DNA of 64,000 nt from Colwellia sp. 1_MG-2023 (GTDB taxonomy: Bacteria > Pseudomonadota > Gammaproteobacteria > Enterobacterales > Alteromonadaceae), in assembly GCF_030546755.1 (NCBI RefSeq), contig NZ_JAUOPE010000007.1, positions 162,703 through 226,702 on the forward strand. The letters run 5' to 3'. A program made the translations under genes and the position numbers. This document shows positions 40,615 through 50,782 of the stretch, piece after piece. Under the pieces are notes generated by a model, which was not told where the DNA came from, made no database searches, and saw nothing but the letters and a program-made list of their open reading frames with translations. How positions within the stretch are numbered: the stretch's first letter is position 1; each line of letters opens with the position of its first letter.

Positions 40615-42087
40615 TTGGCAAAACTATCTTTATTATTTAGCACTTTTTTATTGATCATATTAATTTCAACGCCCTTCAGTTATGGTCAACAAGTCAATGG
40701 TAAAAATCACGGGAGAAATAAATTACCAGAAATTGGTGCCGCAGGATTTAGCGCTTTATCAATAGATAAAGAACAATTAATCGGTGATGCCATGATGAAA
40801 CACCTTCGTGCATCGCAACCTATTGTGAATGATCCGATTTTAATTGAATATATTAATGATTTGGGCAATAGAATGGTTCGAAATGCGCAAGACGTGCATT
40901 ACAACTTTGAATTTTTCTTAGTCAATAATAAAGATCTTAACGCCTTTGCTTTCTTTGGCGGACATATAGGTATTCATACCGGATTAATCACCACGGCCGA
41001 AACAGAAAGTGAATTGGCTTCGGTGGTTGCTCATGAAATATCTCATGTTACCCAGCGCCATCTTGCCAGAAAAATGGAAGCACAAAACCGAAATCAACCT
41101 TTAACAATGGCAGGGATGATTTCAGGGGTATTACTTACCCTCATCAACCCTACTGTTGGGATGGCAGCCCTAAGTACCAGCATGGCAGCATCACAACAAG
41201 CATCAATAAATTATACCCGAACAAACGAAAAGGAGGCTGACCGCGTAGGCATTCAATTATTAGCAAACAGCGGTTTTGATCCTATGGGGGCGCCAAACTT
41301 TTTTGGTAAAATGGCTGAGCAATTTCGTTATACCAGTAAACCGCCAGCTATGTTACTTACTCACCCATTACCTGAATCACGTATTTCAGAAGCAAGGGTC
41401 AGAGCACAAAATTTTCCTGCTCGACAAATTAGAGCAAGTTTAGATTTTGAATTAGCAAAAGCACGATTAAGAGCGCGCTATGAAGGTAATGCACCCGATA
41501 ATATTAAATTTTATTCAAAAGAAATCGAAAAACAACGATACGTCTATAAACAAGCAGCACAATATGGATTAGCCATCGCCTATTTTGAAAATGCAGCCTA
41601 TGAACAATCACTAAACATCATAAACTCGTTATTATCAGACGACAAAAACAATTTATTTTATATCGATCTATTAACTGACATACATATTAAGACTAAAAAC
41701 TTCGCCCCTGCGCTTGATAGGTTAAAAGAATTAAATCTTTTAATGCCTAACAATCAAGTGGTTGCTTTAAATTATGCCAACACGTTACTTGAAGCCGAAC
41801 AATACCAACAAGCTGAAATTTTATTGCAAGATTTTTTACTGGTTCAACCCAATAATTTTATCGCTCATGACTTACTCACTGACGCATATAAAAAACAAAA
41901 TAAAATGGCAATGATGCATGCGACTAAAGCTGAAGTATTTTCTTTACTAGGCGCATATTCGCGAGCCATAGATGAATTACAAACCGGATATAATTTTGCC
42001 GATGATAAACCTTTAGTGAAAAAACGCATTAAAGCACGTATCATTCAATTTCAGGAACAAGAAAATAAATTAAAACGTCTAAATTAA
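40615..42087 (+). CDS. bepA: Periplasmic metalloprotease/chaperone BepA
   Basis: 490 residues starting at TTG 40615 (GGA 10 bp upstream). A TTG at 40585 would overlap the previous gene and spoil the signal peptide, which reads MAKLSLLFSTFLLIILIST and is cleaved near FSYGQQ. M48 zinc protease domain with HEISH in VVAHEISHVTQ and the third ligand in NEKEADRVG, then TPR repeats in the C-terminal half. Assists or degrades outer-membrane proteins such as LptD at the BAM complex. Followed by the ArsC-like gene as in E. coli. Confidence 0.93.
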   Translation: MAKLSLLFSTFLLIILISTPFSYGQQVNGKNHGRNKLPEIGAAGFSALSIDKEQLIGDAMMKHLRASQPIVNDPILIEYINDLGNRMVRNAQDVHYNFEFFLVNNKDLNAFAFFGGHIGIHTGLITTAETESELASVVAHEISHVTQRHLARKMEAQNRNQPLTMAGMISGVLLTLINPTVGMAALSTSMAASQQASINYTRTNEKEADRVGIQLLANSGFDPMGAPNFFGKMAEQFRYTSKPPAMLLTHPLPESRISEARVRAQNFPARQIRASLDFELAKARLRARYEGNAPDNIKFYSKEIEKQRYVYKQAAQYGLAIAYFENAAYEQSLNIINSLLSDDKNNLFYIDLLTDIHIKTKNFAPALDRLKELNLLMPNNQVVALNYANTLLEAEQYQQAEILLQDFLLVQPNNFIAHDLLTDAYKKQNKMAMMHATKAEVFSLLGAYSRAIDELQTGYNFADDKPLVKKRIKARIIQFQEQENKLKRLN

Positions 42088-42184
42088 CATGCTCAAATAA
42101 ACTTAACACCTTTAGAGAACACGTTAAATCAACAATAATTTATCAACATTATTAACCTTAACCAACTGTAAATTAGAGAAAAAA

Positions 42185-42523
42185 ATGTTAACTATTTACC
42201 ATAATCCTCGCTGCTCAAAAAGCCGACAAACCCTCGCCCTAATTGAAGAAAACAACCAAGACGTTACGGTTGTAGAGTATTTAAAAACACCTTTAACAAA
42301 TGATGATATCAAGGGTTTACTGCAAGCATTATCCGTTAGCCCAATCAATATGATGCGTACGAAAGAAGCTGAGTTTAAAGAGCAAAATTTACAAAATGCA
42401 GATGATGAAACCTTGATTAATGCGATGGTTTCTACGCCAAAATTAATTGAGCGCCCTATTGTTGTTAAAAACAATAAAGCCGTTATCGGTCGCCCGCCTG
42501 AAAACGTTTTGACCTTGTTTTAA
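42185..42523 (+). CDS. ArsC-family reductase-like protein (YfgD-like)
   Basis: 112 residues. Thioredoxin-fold arsenate-reductase family with the catalytic cysteine in YHNPRCSKSRQ and the C-terminal ERPIVVKNNKAVIGRPPENV. The bepA neighbourhood corresponds to E. coli yfgD. Arsenate reduction is possible but not implied by context, as no ars genes are nearby. Confidence 0.9.
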   Translation: MLTIYHNPRCSKSRQTLALIEENNQDVTVVEYLKTPLTNDDIKGLLQALSVSPINMMRTKEAEFKEQNLQNADDETLINAMVSTPKLIERPIVVKNNKAVIGRPPENVLTLF

Positions 42524-42532
42524 TAAGCTAAT

Positions 42533-42928
42533 ATGAAACGATATATTTCAACTCAAACTCATAAAAAAATCGCTTTAACCGGTTACTTTGCTTTATTAAT
42601 CTATATGCCACTATGGTTGTTGCTGATCAATCCCTCAGATGGTTTATCGCCAACGCTCACTTTGGTTATGTTTACTTTACCTTTGTTATTTCCATTAAAA
42701 GGTTTAGTTCAGGGCAATCCCTATACTTATGCTTGGTCTAATTTTATTGTTATGATTTATTTCTTGCATAGCTTAACAACGTTATGGGTCTCTAAAGAAG
42801 ATATGATATGGGCGATGTTAGAACTAATATTTACCACCATGATGTTTATATCAGGGAGTTATTTTGCAAAGTATCGCGGGCAAGAATTAGGCTTAAGTAT
42901 TCGAAAGAAAAAAGAAGAGCAAGCTTAA
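42533..42928 (+). CDS. Inner-membrane protein DUF2069
   Basis: 131 residues with four hydrophobic segments and a basic C-terminal tail. The pattern (GYFALLIYMPLWLL, LPLLFPLKGLVQGNPYTYAWSNF) is that of DUF2069, often found near hda or the ArsC-like gene in gammaproteobacteria. 9 bp after the ArsC-like gene and probably co-transcribed. Function unknown. Confidence 0.88.
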   Translation: MKRYISTQTHKKIALTGYFALLIYMPLWLLLINPSDGLSPTLTLVMFTLPLLFPLKGLVQGNPYTYAWSNFIVMIYFLHSLTTLWVSKEDMIWAMLELIFTTMMFISGSYFAKYRGQELGLSIRKKKEEQA

Positions 42929-42957
42929 AAAGAGACGTTTGAAGAAATAATAACCCG

Positions 42958-43677
42958 TTAGGTTAATAACACGTCTTTAATAAAGGGAATGGTGATTTTT
43001 CGTTGTTCCCTCATTGAAGCTTTATCGAGCTTATCTAAAGCATTTAATAAGCTGGTCATTTCACGAGATAATCGAGTTAATAAAAAACGCGCAACCTCAT
43101 CAGTTAATAACAAACCTCTTTGTTGAGCGCGAAATTGCACCGCAAGTAATTTCTCATCATCGGACAAAGGTTTTATTTGCTCGATATACCCCCAAGATAA
43201 CCGTGACCGTAGGTCAGGTAAGCTTAATTGCAAAGCTTGAACACTTTTATCCCCTGTGATGATTAGTTTTTTATTTTGTTCTAACACGCGGTTATATAAA
43301 TCAAAAACCGCTTGTTGCCAATCAGCTTCGCCACTTATATATTGAATATCATCAAGACAAATTAAATCGATATGTTCTAAACCGTCTAATACTTCTACTG
43401 ATAAATGTCGTAACTCAGAAAAAGATAAACAAACCGACGTTAACTGATTTTCTTGCGCTTGTGCACAACAGGCATGCAATAAATGAGATTTCCCTACCCC
43501 TTTGATACCAAATAAATAAAAACCACAAATATTTTTTTCTTGCGATTGCTCAGCCTGATTTGCGACAAAATCGTTCAGTAATTTGCAAACCGATTGATTA
43601 ACCTCACTCTGATAGCTTTTAAAGGTTTCATCATCGGGTAACTGTACAGATAAGGTTAACTGATTATTGTTAATCAC
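42958..43677 (-). CDS. hda: Regulatory inactivation of DnaA protein Hda
   Basis: 239 residues starting at GTG 43677. The N-terminal clamp-binding motif QLTLSVQLPDDETF is followed by an AAA+ domain with Walker A GIKGVGKSH (57-65), Walker B LICLDDIQY, sensor LIITGDKS and the arginine in LRSRLSWG. With the sliding clamp it promotes hydrolysis of DnaA-ATP after initiation. Overlaps the stop of the upstream DUF2066 gene by 4 bp (GTGA). Confidence 0.95.
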   Translation of the reverse strand: MINNNQLTLSVQLPDDETFKSYQSEVNQSVCKLLNDFVANQAEQSQEKNICGFYLFGIKGVGKSHLLHACCAQAQENQLTSVCLSFSELRHLSVEVLDGLEHIDLICLDDIQYISGEADWQQAVFDLYNRVLEQNKKLIITGDKSVQALQLSLPDLRSRLSWGYIEQIKPLSDDEKLLAVQFRAQQRGLLLTDEVARFLLTRLSREMTSLLNALDKLDKASMREQRKITIPFIKDVLLT

Positions 43678-44816
43678 ATCCGCTCCCAGTAAAAAACAGG
43701 CACTTTTTCATCAATAACAGGATTTAGAATATCGATATGCTGTTTTAACGCTTTGTGCAATTTTAACGAAGCTAAAAAAGTGTGTTCAGAGCCGATTAAC
43801 GTTAAGCTGAACCGTCGAACTTCACCATTTGCTTGAGTTAACCTGACAGCTTGTACTGATGAAAGCTCTTGTAGAAATTGGCTCACTTGTACAAAACGAG
43901 CAAGCGAATCAATATTAGCTACCTCTATTTCGTATTGATTATTTTCTCCCGTAGTTAAGGCATATCGTTGATAAATATTATCGGTAATATCACTTAACGC
44001 TTGGCTCAATAATTCGCTTCGGTCAAAACCTTGATAACGTTGACTAAATTGTGGGGTTTGATCGACATCATCTGCTGAAAGGTAACTCCAATCTAATCCA
44101 ATCGGCGTTTGACATAACAGCTCACAACCGTCGGCATTACTGCCAAGCTGCTCATCTGATAATAAACTATTATCTGAAATTCGAACGACAATAATGGCTT
44201 CAGCCTGATAACGTTTTGAAGCATGAAAGATAGGCTGAGAAAATCGCCCCCAAACGTCAGAAGTACTAATATTATTGGTGTCGGCTAAATCCCATAAAGG
44301 CAATGCAATAGGTAAACCTCGTAGGCTACTAAAGTTGTTAACCGTTTCAATAAGAGGTGATGAATGGCTTTCGCTAATGACGTTTCGTAGTAAACCATTT
44401 TCGTCGACTAACCATAACACCACTTGTGGCCTTAAACTTCCCCAAATAGGTAAATTGGCATCAACGAATAATTGATTAATTTTAGCTTCATCAAAACTAG
44501 CTTGTAAAAATTGCTGTTTTTCATCACGTTCATAACGATAATGGGTTACAAAACTGTTATAGCGATTAAGTTGCGCTTTAATTGCTTGATGGTTAAGAAC
44601 ACTTTGATGGCCGCCCACTTTAATCAACACCGCACGCAATGTTTGCTTTAAAGCACGATTACGTTCATTTTTCCCTTGAGATTTAACAGCAACTTTTGCT
44701 ACATATAAATCTTTAACTTCAACAGCATTCGTTGAAATACAAATAGAAAGGGAGATAAAAACTGTTGTAAAAACAAACCAATATCTAATCATTTTTTTCA
44801 AAGAGAGGTTTTTCAT
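43674..44816 (-). CDS. Exported protein DUF2066
   Basis: About 380 residues from ATG 44816; ATG 44792 and TTG 44843 are alternatives and none has a clear ribosome site. An N-terminal signal (FVFTTVFISLSICISTNA) precedes DUF2066 (VAKVAVKSQGKNERNRALKQTLRAVLIKVGG). Periplasmic or envelope-associated. Commonly the gene upstream of hda in this order. Function unknown. Confidence 0.85.
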   Translation of the reverse strand: MKNLSLKKMIRYWFVFTTVFISLSICISTNAVEVKDLYVAKVAVKSQGKNERNRALKQTLRAVLIKVGGHQSVLNHQAIKAQLNRYNSFVTHYRYERDEKQQFLQASFDEAKINQLFVDANLPIWGSLRPQVVLWLVDENGLLRNVISESHSSPLIETVNNFSSLRGLPIALPLWDLADTNNISTSDVWGRFSQPIFHASKRYQAEAIIVVRISDNSLLSDEQLGSNADGCELLCQTPIGLDWSYLSADDVDQTPQFSQRYQGFDRSELLSQALSDITDNIYQRYALTTGENNQYEIEVANIDSLARFVQVSQFLQELSSVQAVRLTQANGEVRRFSLTLIGSEHTFLASLKLHKALKQHIDILNPVIDEKVPVFYWERM

Positions 44817-44983
44817 AAAAAGAATATTATCACAACTTAGCAAATTTTAATCCTTGAAAAAAAATAATTTATTATAAAGATTTTCAGCAAGCTCATGCAC
44901 TGGTAGAATACGCACTTTTATAATCATGCAAAATAATTTTTTGATTATTTCATCTAATAACGGTAACAAAACGAGGTTCCCCC

Positions 44984-46027
44984 GTGAGTGAAGAAAAACA
45001 GTCTTTAAGCTATAAAGATGCTGGTGTTGATATTGATGCTGGTAATGCCCTAGTTGAGAATATAAAAGGTGCTGTTAAACGTACTACTCGTCCAGAAGTC
45101 ATGGGTGGAATTGGCGGTTTTGGCGCTATTTGTCAATTACCTACTGGTTATAAAGAGCCTGTGCTCATTTCAGGTACAGACGGGGTTGGCACAAAATTAC
45201 GTTTAGCCATTGACCTTAAAAAGCATGACACGGTTGGTATTGATCTTGTCGCTATGTGTGTCAACGATCTTTTAGTATTAGGTGCTGAACCTCTATATTT
45301 CTTAGATTATTACGCCACAGGTAAGCTTGAAGTTGACGTTGCATCTGATGTTGTTAAAGGCATTGCTGAAGGTTGTGTACAATCAGGTTGTGCTTTAGTT
45401 GGTGGTGAAACAGCTGAAATGCCGGGCATGTACCATGCAGGCGATTACGATATTGCGGGTTTTTGTACTGGTGTTGCCGAAAAGTCTGAATTAATCGACG
45501 GGTCAAAAGTTGCTGCCGGTGATCAATTAATCGCTTTAGGTTCATCAGGTCCTCATTCAAATGGTTTTTCATTAATTCGTAAAGTATTAGAAGTAAATAA
45601 TACTGACACCGCTGAAATGTTAGGTGATAGAAGTATCGCGGAACATTTATTAGAGCCAACTAAAATTTATGTTAAATCAACATTAGCTATGCTCAAAGAA
45701 GTGAAAGCTCACGCCCTTTCTCATATTACTGGTGGCGGATTTTGGGAAAATATCCCTCGTGTATTACCCGATAATGCTCAAGCAGTTATTGATGGCAATA
45801 GCTGGCAATGGCCTGAAATTTTCAACTGGTTACAAGAAAAAGGCAATATAACGACGCATGAAATGTATCGTACCTTTAACTGTGGTGTTGGTATGATCAT
45901 CGTTGTACCTGCTGAGCAAGTATCAAAAAGCCTTGAGATTTTATCTGCTCACGGTGAAAAAGCCTGGCATATTGGTGCAATTGCCCAATTGCAAGATGGT
46001 GCTGAGCAAGTAGTGATTAATTCATAA
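44984..46027 (+). CDS. purM: Phosphoribosylformylglycinamidine cyclo-ligase
   Basis: 347 residues starting with GTG at 44984, GAGG 8 bp upstream. Makes aminoimidazole ribotide in purine synthesis with ATP. Visible are the [13 protein letters not shown] start, [12 protein letters not shown], and [12 protein letters not shown]. 16 bp upstream of purN as in E. coli; uraA and upp are not between it and hda. Confidence 0.98.
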   Translation: MSEEKQSLSYKDAGVDIDAGNALVENIKGAVKRTTRPEVMGGIGGFGAICQLPTGYKEPVLISGTDGVGTKLRLAIDLKKHDTVGIDLVAMCVNDLLVLGAEPLYFLDYYATGKLEVDVASDVVKGIAEGCVQSGCALVGGETAEMPGMYHAGDYDIAGFCTGVAEKSELIDGSKVAAGDQLIALGSSGPHSNGFSLIRKVLEVNNTDTAEMLGDRSIAEHLLEPTKIYVKSTLAMLKEVKAHALSHITGGGFWENIPRVLPDNAQAVIDGNSWQWPEIFNWLQEKGNITTHEMYRTFNCGVGMIIVVPAEQVSKSLEILSAHGEKAWHIGAIAQLQDGAEQVVINS

Positions 46028-46043
46028 TCAAGGTTCCCCTTAA

Positions 46044-46685
46044 ATGACACGTCGTATTGTTGTTTTAATCTCAGGTAGTGGTTCAAACTTGCAGGCAATT
46101 ATTGATGCCTGCAAGACAACTGATTATCCAGGAGAAGTTGTTGGCGTTATTTCCAACAAAGCTGAAGTTTTTGGTTTAACACGAGCCGAAAATGCCAATA
46201 TCCCTCATCAAGTACTTTCACACAAAGAATATGATTCACGAGAAAGTTACGACCAAGCTTTAGTGAGTGCCATTGACGACTATAATCCAGACTTAGTGGT
46301 ACTTGCTGGTTTTATGCGTATTTTAACGCCTGACTTTGTGCAACATTTTTCTGGAAAATTATTGAACATTCATCCATCTTTGTTGCCTAAGTATCAAGGC
46401 CTCAATACACATCAACGTGCTATTGATGCTAATGATAAAGAACACGGTGTTAGTGTTCACTTTGTTACCGAAGAACTCGATGGTGGCCCGGTTATTTTAC
46501 AAGCTAAAGTACCGATTTTTCCTGAAGATACCGCGGATGATTTAGCTAGTAGAATTCATGTTCAAGAGCATAAAATTTATCCACTTGTCATCAATTGGTT
46601 TTGTTCAGGCAGAGTGGTTATGATAGGTGACAAAGCAGTATTGGATGGGGTAAGCTTACCTTCTTCAGGTTATGCAAGTGAATAA
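46044..46685 (+). CDS. purN: Phosphoribosylglycinamide formyltransferase
   Basis: 213 residues. Transfers formyl from 10-formyl-THF to GAR. Contains SGSGSNLQAIIDA, the catalytic block LLNIHPSLLPKYQG with the active-site histidine, and the aspartate in DGGPVILQA. Directly downstream of purM and in the same transcript. Confidence 0.98.
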   Translation: MTRRIVVLISGSGSNLQAIIDACKTTDYPGEVVGVISNKAEVFGLTRAENANIPHQVLSHKEYDSRESYDQALVSAIDDYNPDLVVLAGFMRILTPDFVQHFSGKLLNIHPSLLPKYQGLNTHQRAIDANDKEHGVSVHFVTEELDGGPVILQAKVPIFPEDTADDLASRIHVQEHKIYPLVINWFCSGRVVMIGDKAVLDGVSLPSSGYASE

Positions 46686-46700
46686 TAGTTAAGGAATTTT

Positions 46701-47468
46701 ATGCTAAAAGCAGTATGTTATTTTTGTTTATCAACACTCACTTTTACGCTACTTGCTAGCCCTAATGTTAGTGCAAGTGACAATGAACAAAGCAGTGCTA
46801 ACATAGTCGTTAAGCCTTTTAGCGCAGAATACACTATCCTACATAAATCATCACCGGTTGGCACAGGTGTAAGAGAGTTGAAAAACCTCGACAATGGCTT
46901 GATTGAATATAGCTATCACACGGATATTGAATGGTTAATTTTTTCTGACGCTCGAAAAGAAACTTCAACCGTGGTTTTGAAAGACAATCAAGTTATTCCA
47001 ACGCTTTATCATTATGAACGTTCTGGCACGGGGCGAGATAAAGAGTACCAATGGCGTTACGATACGAAAAATAATAAAGCGTTTGATATGAAAAAAGAAC
47101 GCGAAAAAACTATTAATTTCCCAATTAACATTCAAGATAAACTCAGTTATCACCTTCAAAATCGCATTAATTTACTGCAGAATCCAGATCAAAAGCACTT
47201 TGTTTATCCAGTGATCAGCACCTCTGGCACAATTAAAAATTATGTTTACCAATATGAAGGTGAAGAAGATATTATGTTGCCTTACGGGCTAGTTAAAACC
47301 ATTAAATTAAAACGAGAAGTCGTCGAAAAAAATCGTATTACTTATGCATGGTTTGCCCCTGAATTAGACTATTTAATGGTAAAACTCTACCAAGCAAAAT
47401 CAGGCGTAGAGCAGTTTGAAGCACAATTGAACAAACTTTCCATCAATGGACAACCTGTTACAAAATAA
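46701..47468 (+). CDS. Exported protein DUF3108
   Basis: 255 residues with a signal peptide (CYFCLSTLTFTLLASPNVSAS). The beta-rich body (FSAEYTILHKSSPVGTGVRELK, HYERSGTGRDKEYQWRYD) matches DUF3108, a periplasmic family often found next to purN. AAGGA ribosome site, 15 bp after purN. Function unknown. Confidence 0.88.
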   Translation: MLKAVCYFCLSTLTFTLLASPNVSASDNEQSSANIVVKPFSAEYTILHKSSPVGTGVRELKNLDNGLIEYSYHTDIEWLIFSDARKETSTVVLKDNQVIPTLYHYERSGTGRDKEYQWRYDTKNNKAFDMKKEREKTINFPINIQDKLSYHLQNRINLLQNPDQKHFVYPVISTSGTIKNYVYQYEGEEDIMLPYGLVKTIKLKREVVEKNRITYAWFAPELDYLMVKLYQAKSGVEQFEAQLNKLSINGQPVTK

Positions 47469-47504
47469 CCACGCTATTTATTATAACGCTTATATAACAG
47501 TGAT

Positions 47505-48323
47505 TTAAGTTGAAGTATTGACGGTTTCTTTTATGTCAGCTTCTGTTTGACCACTTGCAATAGATTCACCTAAACAAAATAACTGCCACTGGCCAGGTAA
47601 CATTTTTTGCCACGTTTCATCGTCAGTTAAAGGCTGCGTCGCAATAACGGTTACAATGTCATTGGCCGTTGTTTCTTTATGAAAATCTACCACCATTTCA
47701 GCATCAATCAAACTTGCTTCACCAAATGGCGCGCGACGCGTGATCCAATGTAATTTAGTTGAACAATACACAAATAAACAATCACCATTTGAAATGTTCA
47801 GATTAAATACCCCTAAACGATTAATTTTCTCACTTAAGGTAGCAATGAATTGAAAAAGCACTTCATTGGTTGGTTCATGCTCAGCAAACTTAATATGCAA
47901 TTGATCTAAAATCCAACAAAATGCATGTTCACTATCGGTTGTGCCAATCGGGATATGAAACTTTATGGGCAGTTCTTCTTTAAAAGATGTTAATTGACCA
48001 TTATGGGCATAAGTCCAGTTTTTACCCCACATTTGACGGGTAAAAGGATGAGTATTTTCAAGACAAATTCCGCCAGAGTTTGCTTGTCTTATATGACAAA
48101 TCACCGCTTCACTTTTGATCGGATACTCTGTGACAAGTTGCGCAATGGGAGAACGAGCACTCGGTAAAGGGTCTTTAAAACTTCGACAGCCTTTTCCTTC
48201 ATAAAAAGTGATCCCCCAACCATCTTTGTGTGGGCCAGTATTACCACCTCGTTGCATCAAACCACTAAAACTAAAACAAATGTCAGTTGGAACATTGGCA
48301 GACATGGCTAACAGTTCACACAT
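47505..48323 (-). CDS. Class II glutamine amidotransferase (YafJ-like)
   Basis: 272 residues. N-terminal nucleophile Cys2 (MCELLAMSAN) and the Ntn-hydrolase pattern (MQRGGNTGPHKDGWGITFYEG, HIRQANSGGICLENTHPF, WTYAHNGQL) match stand-alone class II amidotransferases such as YafJ. The physiological acceptor is unknown. Convergent with the DUF3108 gene and downstream of the U32 gene on the same strand. Confidence 0.9.
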   Translation of the reverse strand: MCELLAMSANVPTDICFSFSGLMQRGGNTGPHKDGWGITFYEGKGCRSFKDPLPSARSPIAQLVTEYPIKSEAVICHIRQANSGGICLENTHPFTRQMWGKNWTYAHNGQLTSFKEELPIKFHIPIGTTDSEHAFCWILDQLHIKFAEHEPTNEVLFQFIATLSEKINRLGVFNLNISNGDCLFVYCSTKLHWITRRAPFGEASLIDAEMVVDFHKETTANDIVTVIATQPLTDDETWQKMLPGQWQLFCLGESIASGQTEADIKETVNTST

Positions 48324-48386
48324 TTAACAACACCTTTCCTCATTATTATCTAGCTAAATATACGTAAAGATTAAAACAAACAGCCG

Positions 48387-50663
48387 CTATAAACCATTGA
48401 AATATTGCACGTTCGTTGATTGAGGCACTAATTTATGCAATAAAGTTTCGGTAGATGAGTCACCTTTTAATAATTGCTCAAACTGTTTTATCAACACCGA
48501 TTTATCTGGTGAGGTTTTATCTCCTGCACCAATGTTTGTTAGATCAATCATAAAGCCATCAAACAAGCTTGCGAGATCGTCAATGATATCGATATTTAAA
48601 AACTGATCTTGATTATAAATACTTGGATAACCCGCCTTTTGTTTATCGATGGCAAAAGATTCACCTTTTAAGTTAGTGATACTGGTTGATTTATCGCATG
48701 ACAACATACAACCATTATCGATACGCGGCTTTTCACAACCTACACTTTGCTGAAAAAAGCACTGACGACTCGCCATTAATAAAATAGGATGGTAAATACT
48801 ATAAAGTAATTTAAATCCTTTAGGTCGAGCAATACTTTTTATTTGCTTATGATTGATCTCATTTGAAATAAATGCACCTCGACAATTAAAGGCTTCCTGC
48901 ATTGCCAACAAGGCATACGAATTAGTAGTATTTAAGAATGGTCCGGCAATCCAATCAACACCTAACTCACTGGCTCGGTTGGCAATACCCGTGTTATTAG
49001 TCACAATTAATGGTGGTTTTACTTGTTCTAAAATATTCAGCGCAACATCAAAGTCTTTACCAATTAATACCGAAGGAAACCAAGGTATTAACCTAGGGTT
49101 TTCCTTGAAAAAATCAACATATTTAGTACAGCCACGTTTATAAGCATCAGGTAATTTAAAATAAATATCAGCGTCGGTCTCATTTAATAAATGAATATCT
49201 GCGATATCAGAAATTAATATCGATAACTCATTCTGTGCCTTGTTTATTTTTTCGTGATGAACAAGTTTTGGTAGATCAACCTCAGGATGAATAACTTGAT
49301 TGTTATTTAATACACGTAATAACTCATTTTTAAGTAGGGTCAATTCTTTAAAAGGGATGCTTAATCCTGAATCGAAATTATCAAGATTGATGTCAAATAA
49401 ATGAAAATGAGCATTATTGATACTTTTAAAACGTTTTTCTATCGCGGCTTGATCAATCGCATTATTGTCCGTTTTCGCTAATATTGATGTTGAACTTATT
49501 AAGTGAGTTTTCGTCTCTTGCAAAGTATCTTCTACAATGGCTTTAATCTGCAGTGGTTGACCTTCCGTACCTATGACATGTAATGATAATTGCTGTTTTT
49601 CGATACTTAAATATTTAATTTTATCAAAAACACTTGCTTGCATTGCCGATTTTTCATCACTGAGGCTTTTTTCTACCTCATGAATTTGTACTACAGAAAT
49701 ATTTTGGCTGTTATCGGCCGTATATTTGTCAACGGCATGATTTTTAGAATTATCGCGAGGATTATCAATAAACATCGATTGATTTAAATCCCCTCTTAAA
49801 AAGGCATTGGAGAAATCACGATTAAATACTTTATATAATCGTTCGCCGTCTTCTAACAACTCGCCAGTGTCGAAGTAACCGTCAATTTGTTTACGAAAGC
49901 TATCAACAACCGTATGGACATAACTGGCTCCTTTAATTCTTCCCTCAATTTTAAATGAATGAACACCCGCATCAATTAAAGCCGGTAAATCAAAAAAGGC
50001 TGAATTATCTTTGATATTTAAGGGGAAGTTGTTACCCGATGCTGTGGTTTCATATTCTTCCCGACAAGCTTGACTACAACGGCCACGATTTCCTGAATTT
50101 CCTACACTTGCCGAAGTAGAATAACAAAGCCCTGAAAAAGCAACGCAAAGTGAACCATGAACAAAAACTTCAGTGAGAACGTCGTTTTCATGGCCAACTT
50201 TCGCCATCGCCGTGATCTCTCTTAAATTTAATTCTCGTGACAGATTAACTCTTGAAGCGCCAAGTTTTTGAAGAAACGGAATTTGGCCGATATTATGAGT
50301 AGTTAATTGAGTAGAGGCATGAATATCAAGAGTTGGGTAGTGTTTTCTTAGAATATACAGTAAACCAAGATCTTGTACTATCACTCCATCCAATGTGGTA
50401 TTAACCAGTTTATTCAATAACTTGGTTAATGATTTAAATTCGTGCTCTAAGATAACAATATTTAAGGTAAGAAAAATTTCACATTGATACTGATGAGCTA
50501 AACGAATAATGCCAACAAGTTGCTCAAATGAAATATTAGACGCACGATTTCGGGCATTAAACGTATCTAATCCGCAATAAACCGCGTCGGCTCCAGCAAT
50601 GATTGCCGCTTTAATCGCATCAACATCACCACCGGGAGCTAATAATTCAATTTTATGATCCAT
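48387..50663 (-). CDS. Double-module U32 protein (RlhA-like)
   Basis: 758 residues, longer than E. coli RlhA (about 650). The N-terminal half matches the RlhA/U32 type (LLAPGGDVDAIKAAIIAGADAVYCG, HASTQLTTHNIGQ, HGSLCVAFSGLCYS) with cysteines 173, 180, 196 and 200. The C-terminal part from about residue 490 looks like a second U32 barrel with its own set of cysteines at 635, 643, 652 and 656. U32 proteins use such cysteines for Fe-S clusters in hydroxylation of RNA or quinones, so peptidase activity is not implied. RlhA-type 23S rRNA hydroxylation is the likeliest role, but the second cluster is unusual. Confidence 0.82.
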   Translation of the reverse strand: MDHKIELLAPGGDVDAIKAAIIAGADAVYCGLDTFNARNRASNISFEQLVGIIRLAHQYQCEIFLTLNIVILEHEFKSLTKLLNKLVNTTLDGVIVQDLGLLYILRKHYPTLDIHASTQLTTHNIGQIPFLQKLGASRVNLSRELNLREITAMAKVGHENDVLTEVFVHGSLCVAFSGLCYSTSASVGNSGNRGRCSQACREEYETTASGNNFPLNIKDNSAFFDLPALIDAGVHSFKIEGRIKGASYVHTVVDSFRKQIDGYFDTGELLEDGERLYKVFNRDFSNAFLRGDLNQSMFIDNPRDNSKNHAVDKYTADNSQNISVVQIHEVEKSLSDEKSAMQASVFDKIKYLSIEKQQLSLHVIGTEGQPLQIKAIVEDTLQETKTHLISSTSILAKTDNNAIDQAAIEKRFKSINNAHFHLFDINLDNFDSGLSIPFKELTLLKNELLRVLNNNQVIHPEVDLPKLVHHEKINKAQNELSILISDIADIHLLNETDADIYFKLPDAYKRGCTKYVDFFKENPRLIPWFPSVLIGKDFDVALNILEQVKPPLIVTNNTGIANRASELGVDWIAGPFLNTTNSYALLAMQEAFNCRGAFISNEINHKQIKSIARPKGFKLLYSIYHPILLMASRQCFFQQSVGCEKPRIDNGCMLSCDKSTSITNLKGESFAIDKQKAGYPSIYNQDQFLNIDIIDDLASLFDGFMIDLTNIGAGDKTSPDKSVLIKQFEQLLKGDSSTETLLHKLVPQSTNVQYFNGL

Positions 50664-50782
50664 TTTTACAACTTTTACTTATTCAATGTATAAAGATGAG
50701 ATTTTACCTGTATATTTAGCAGATGAATATCGTTAAAGTGGTTTAATCACCAGAAAGACATAAGCCTGCTCGTAAAACTTAT

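Noticed and set aside
48387..50663. Annotation of the U32 protein as a collagenase/peptidase
   Set aside because: The conserved cysteine sets point to the Fe-S hydroxylase branch of U32, and no protease catalytic residues are identifiable.
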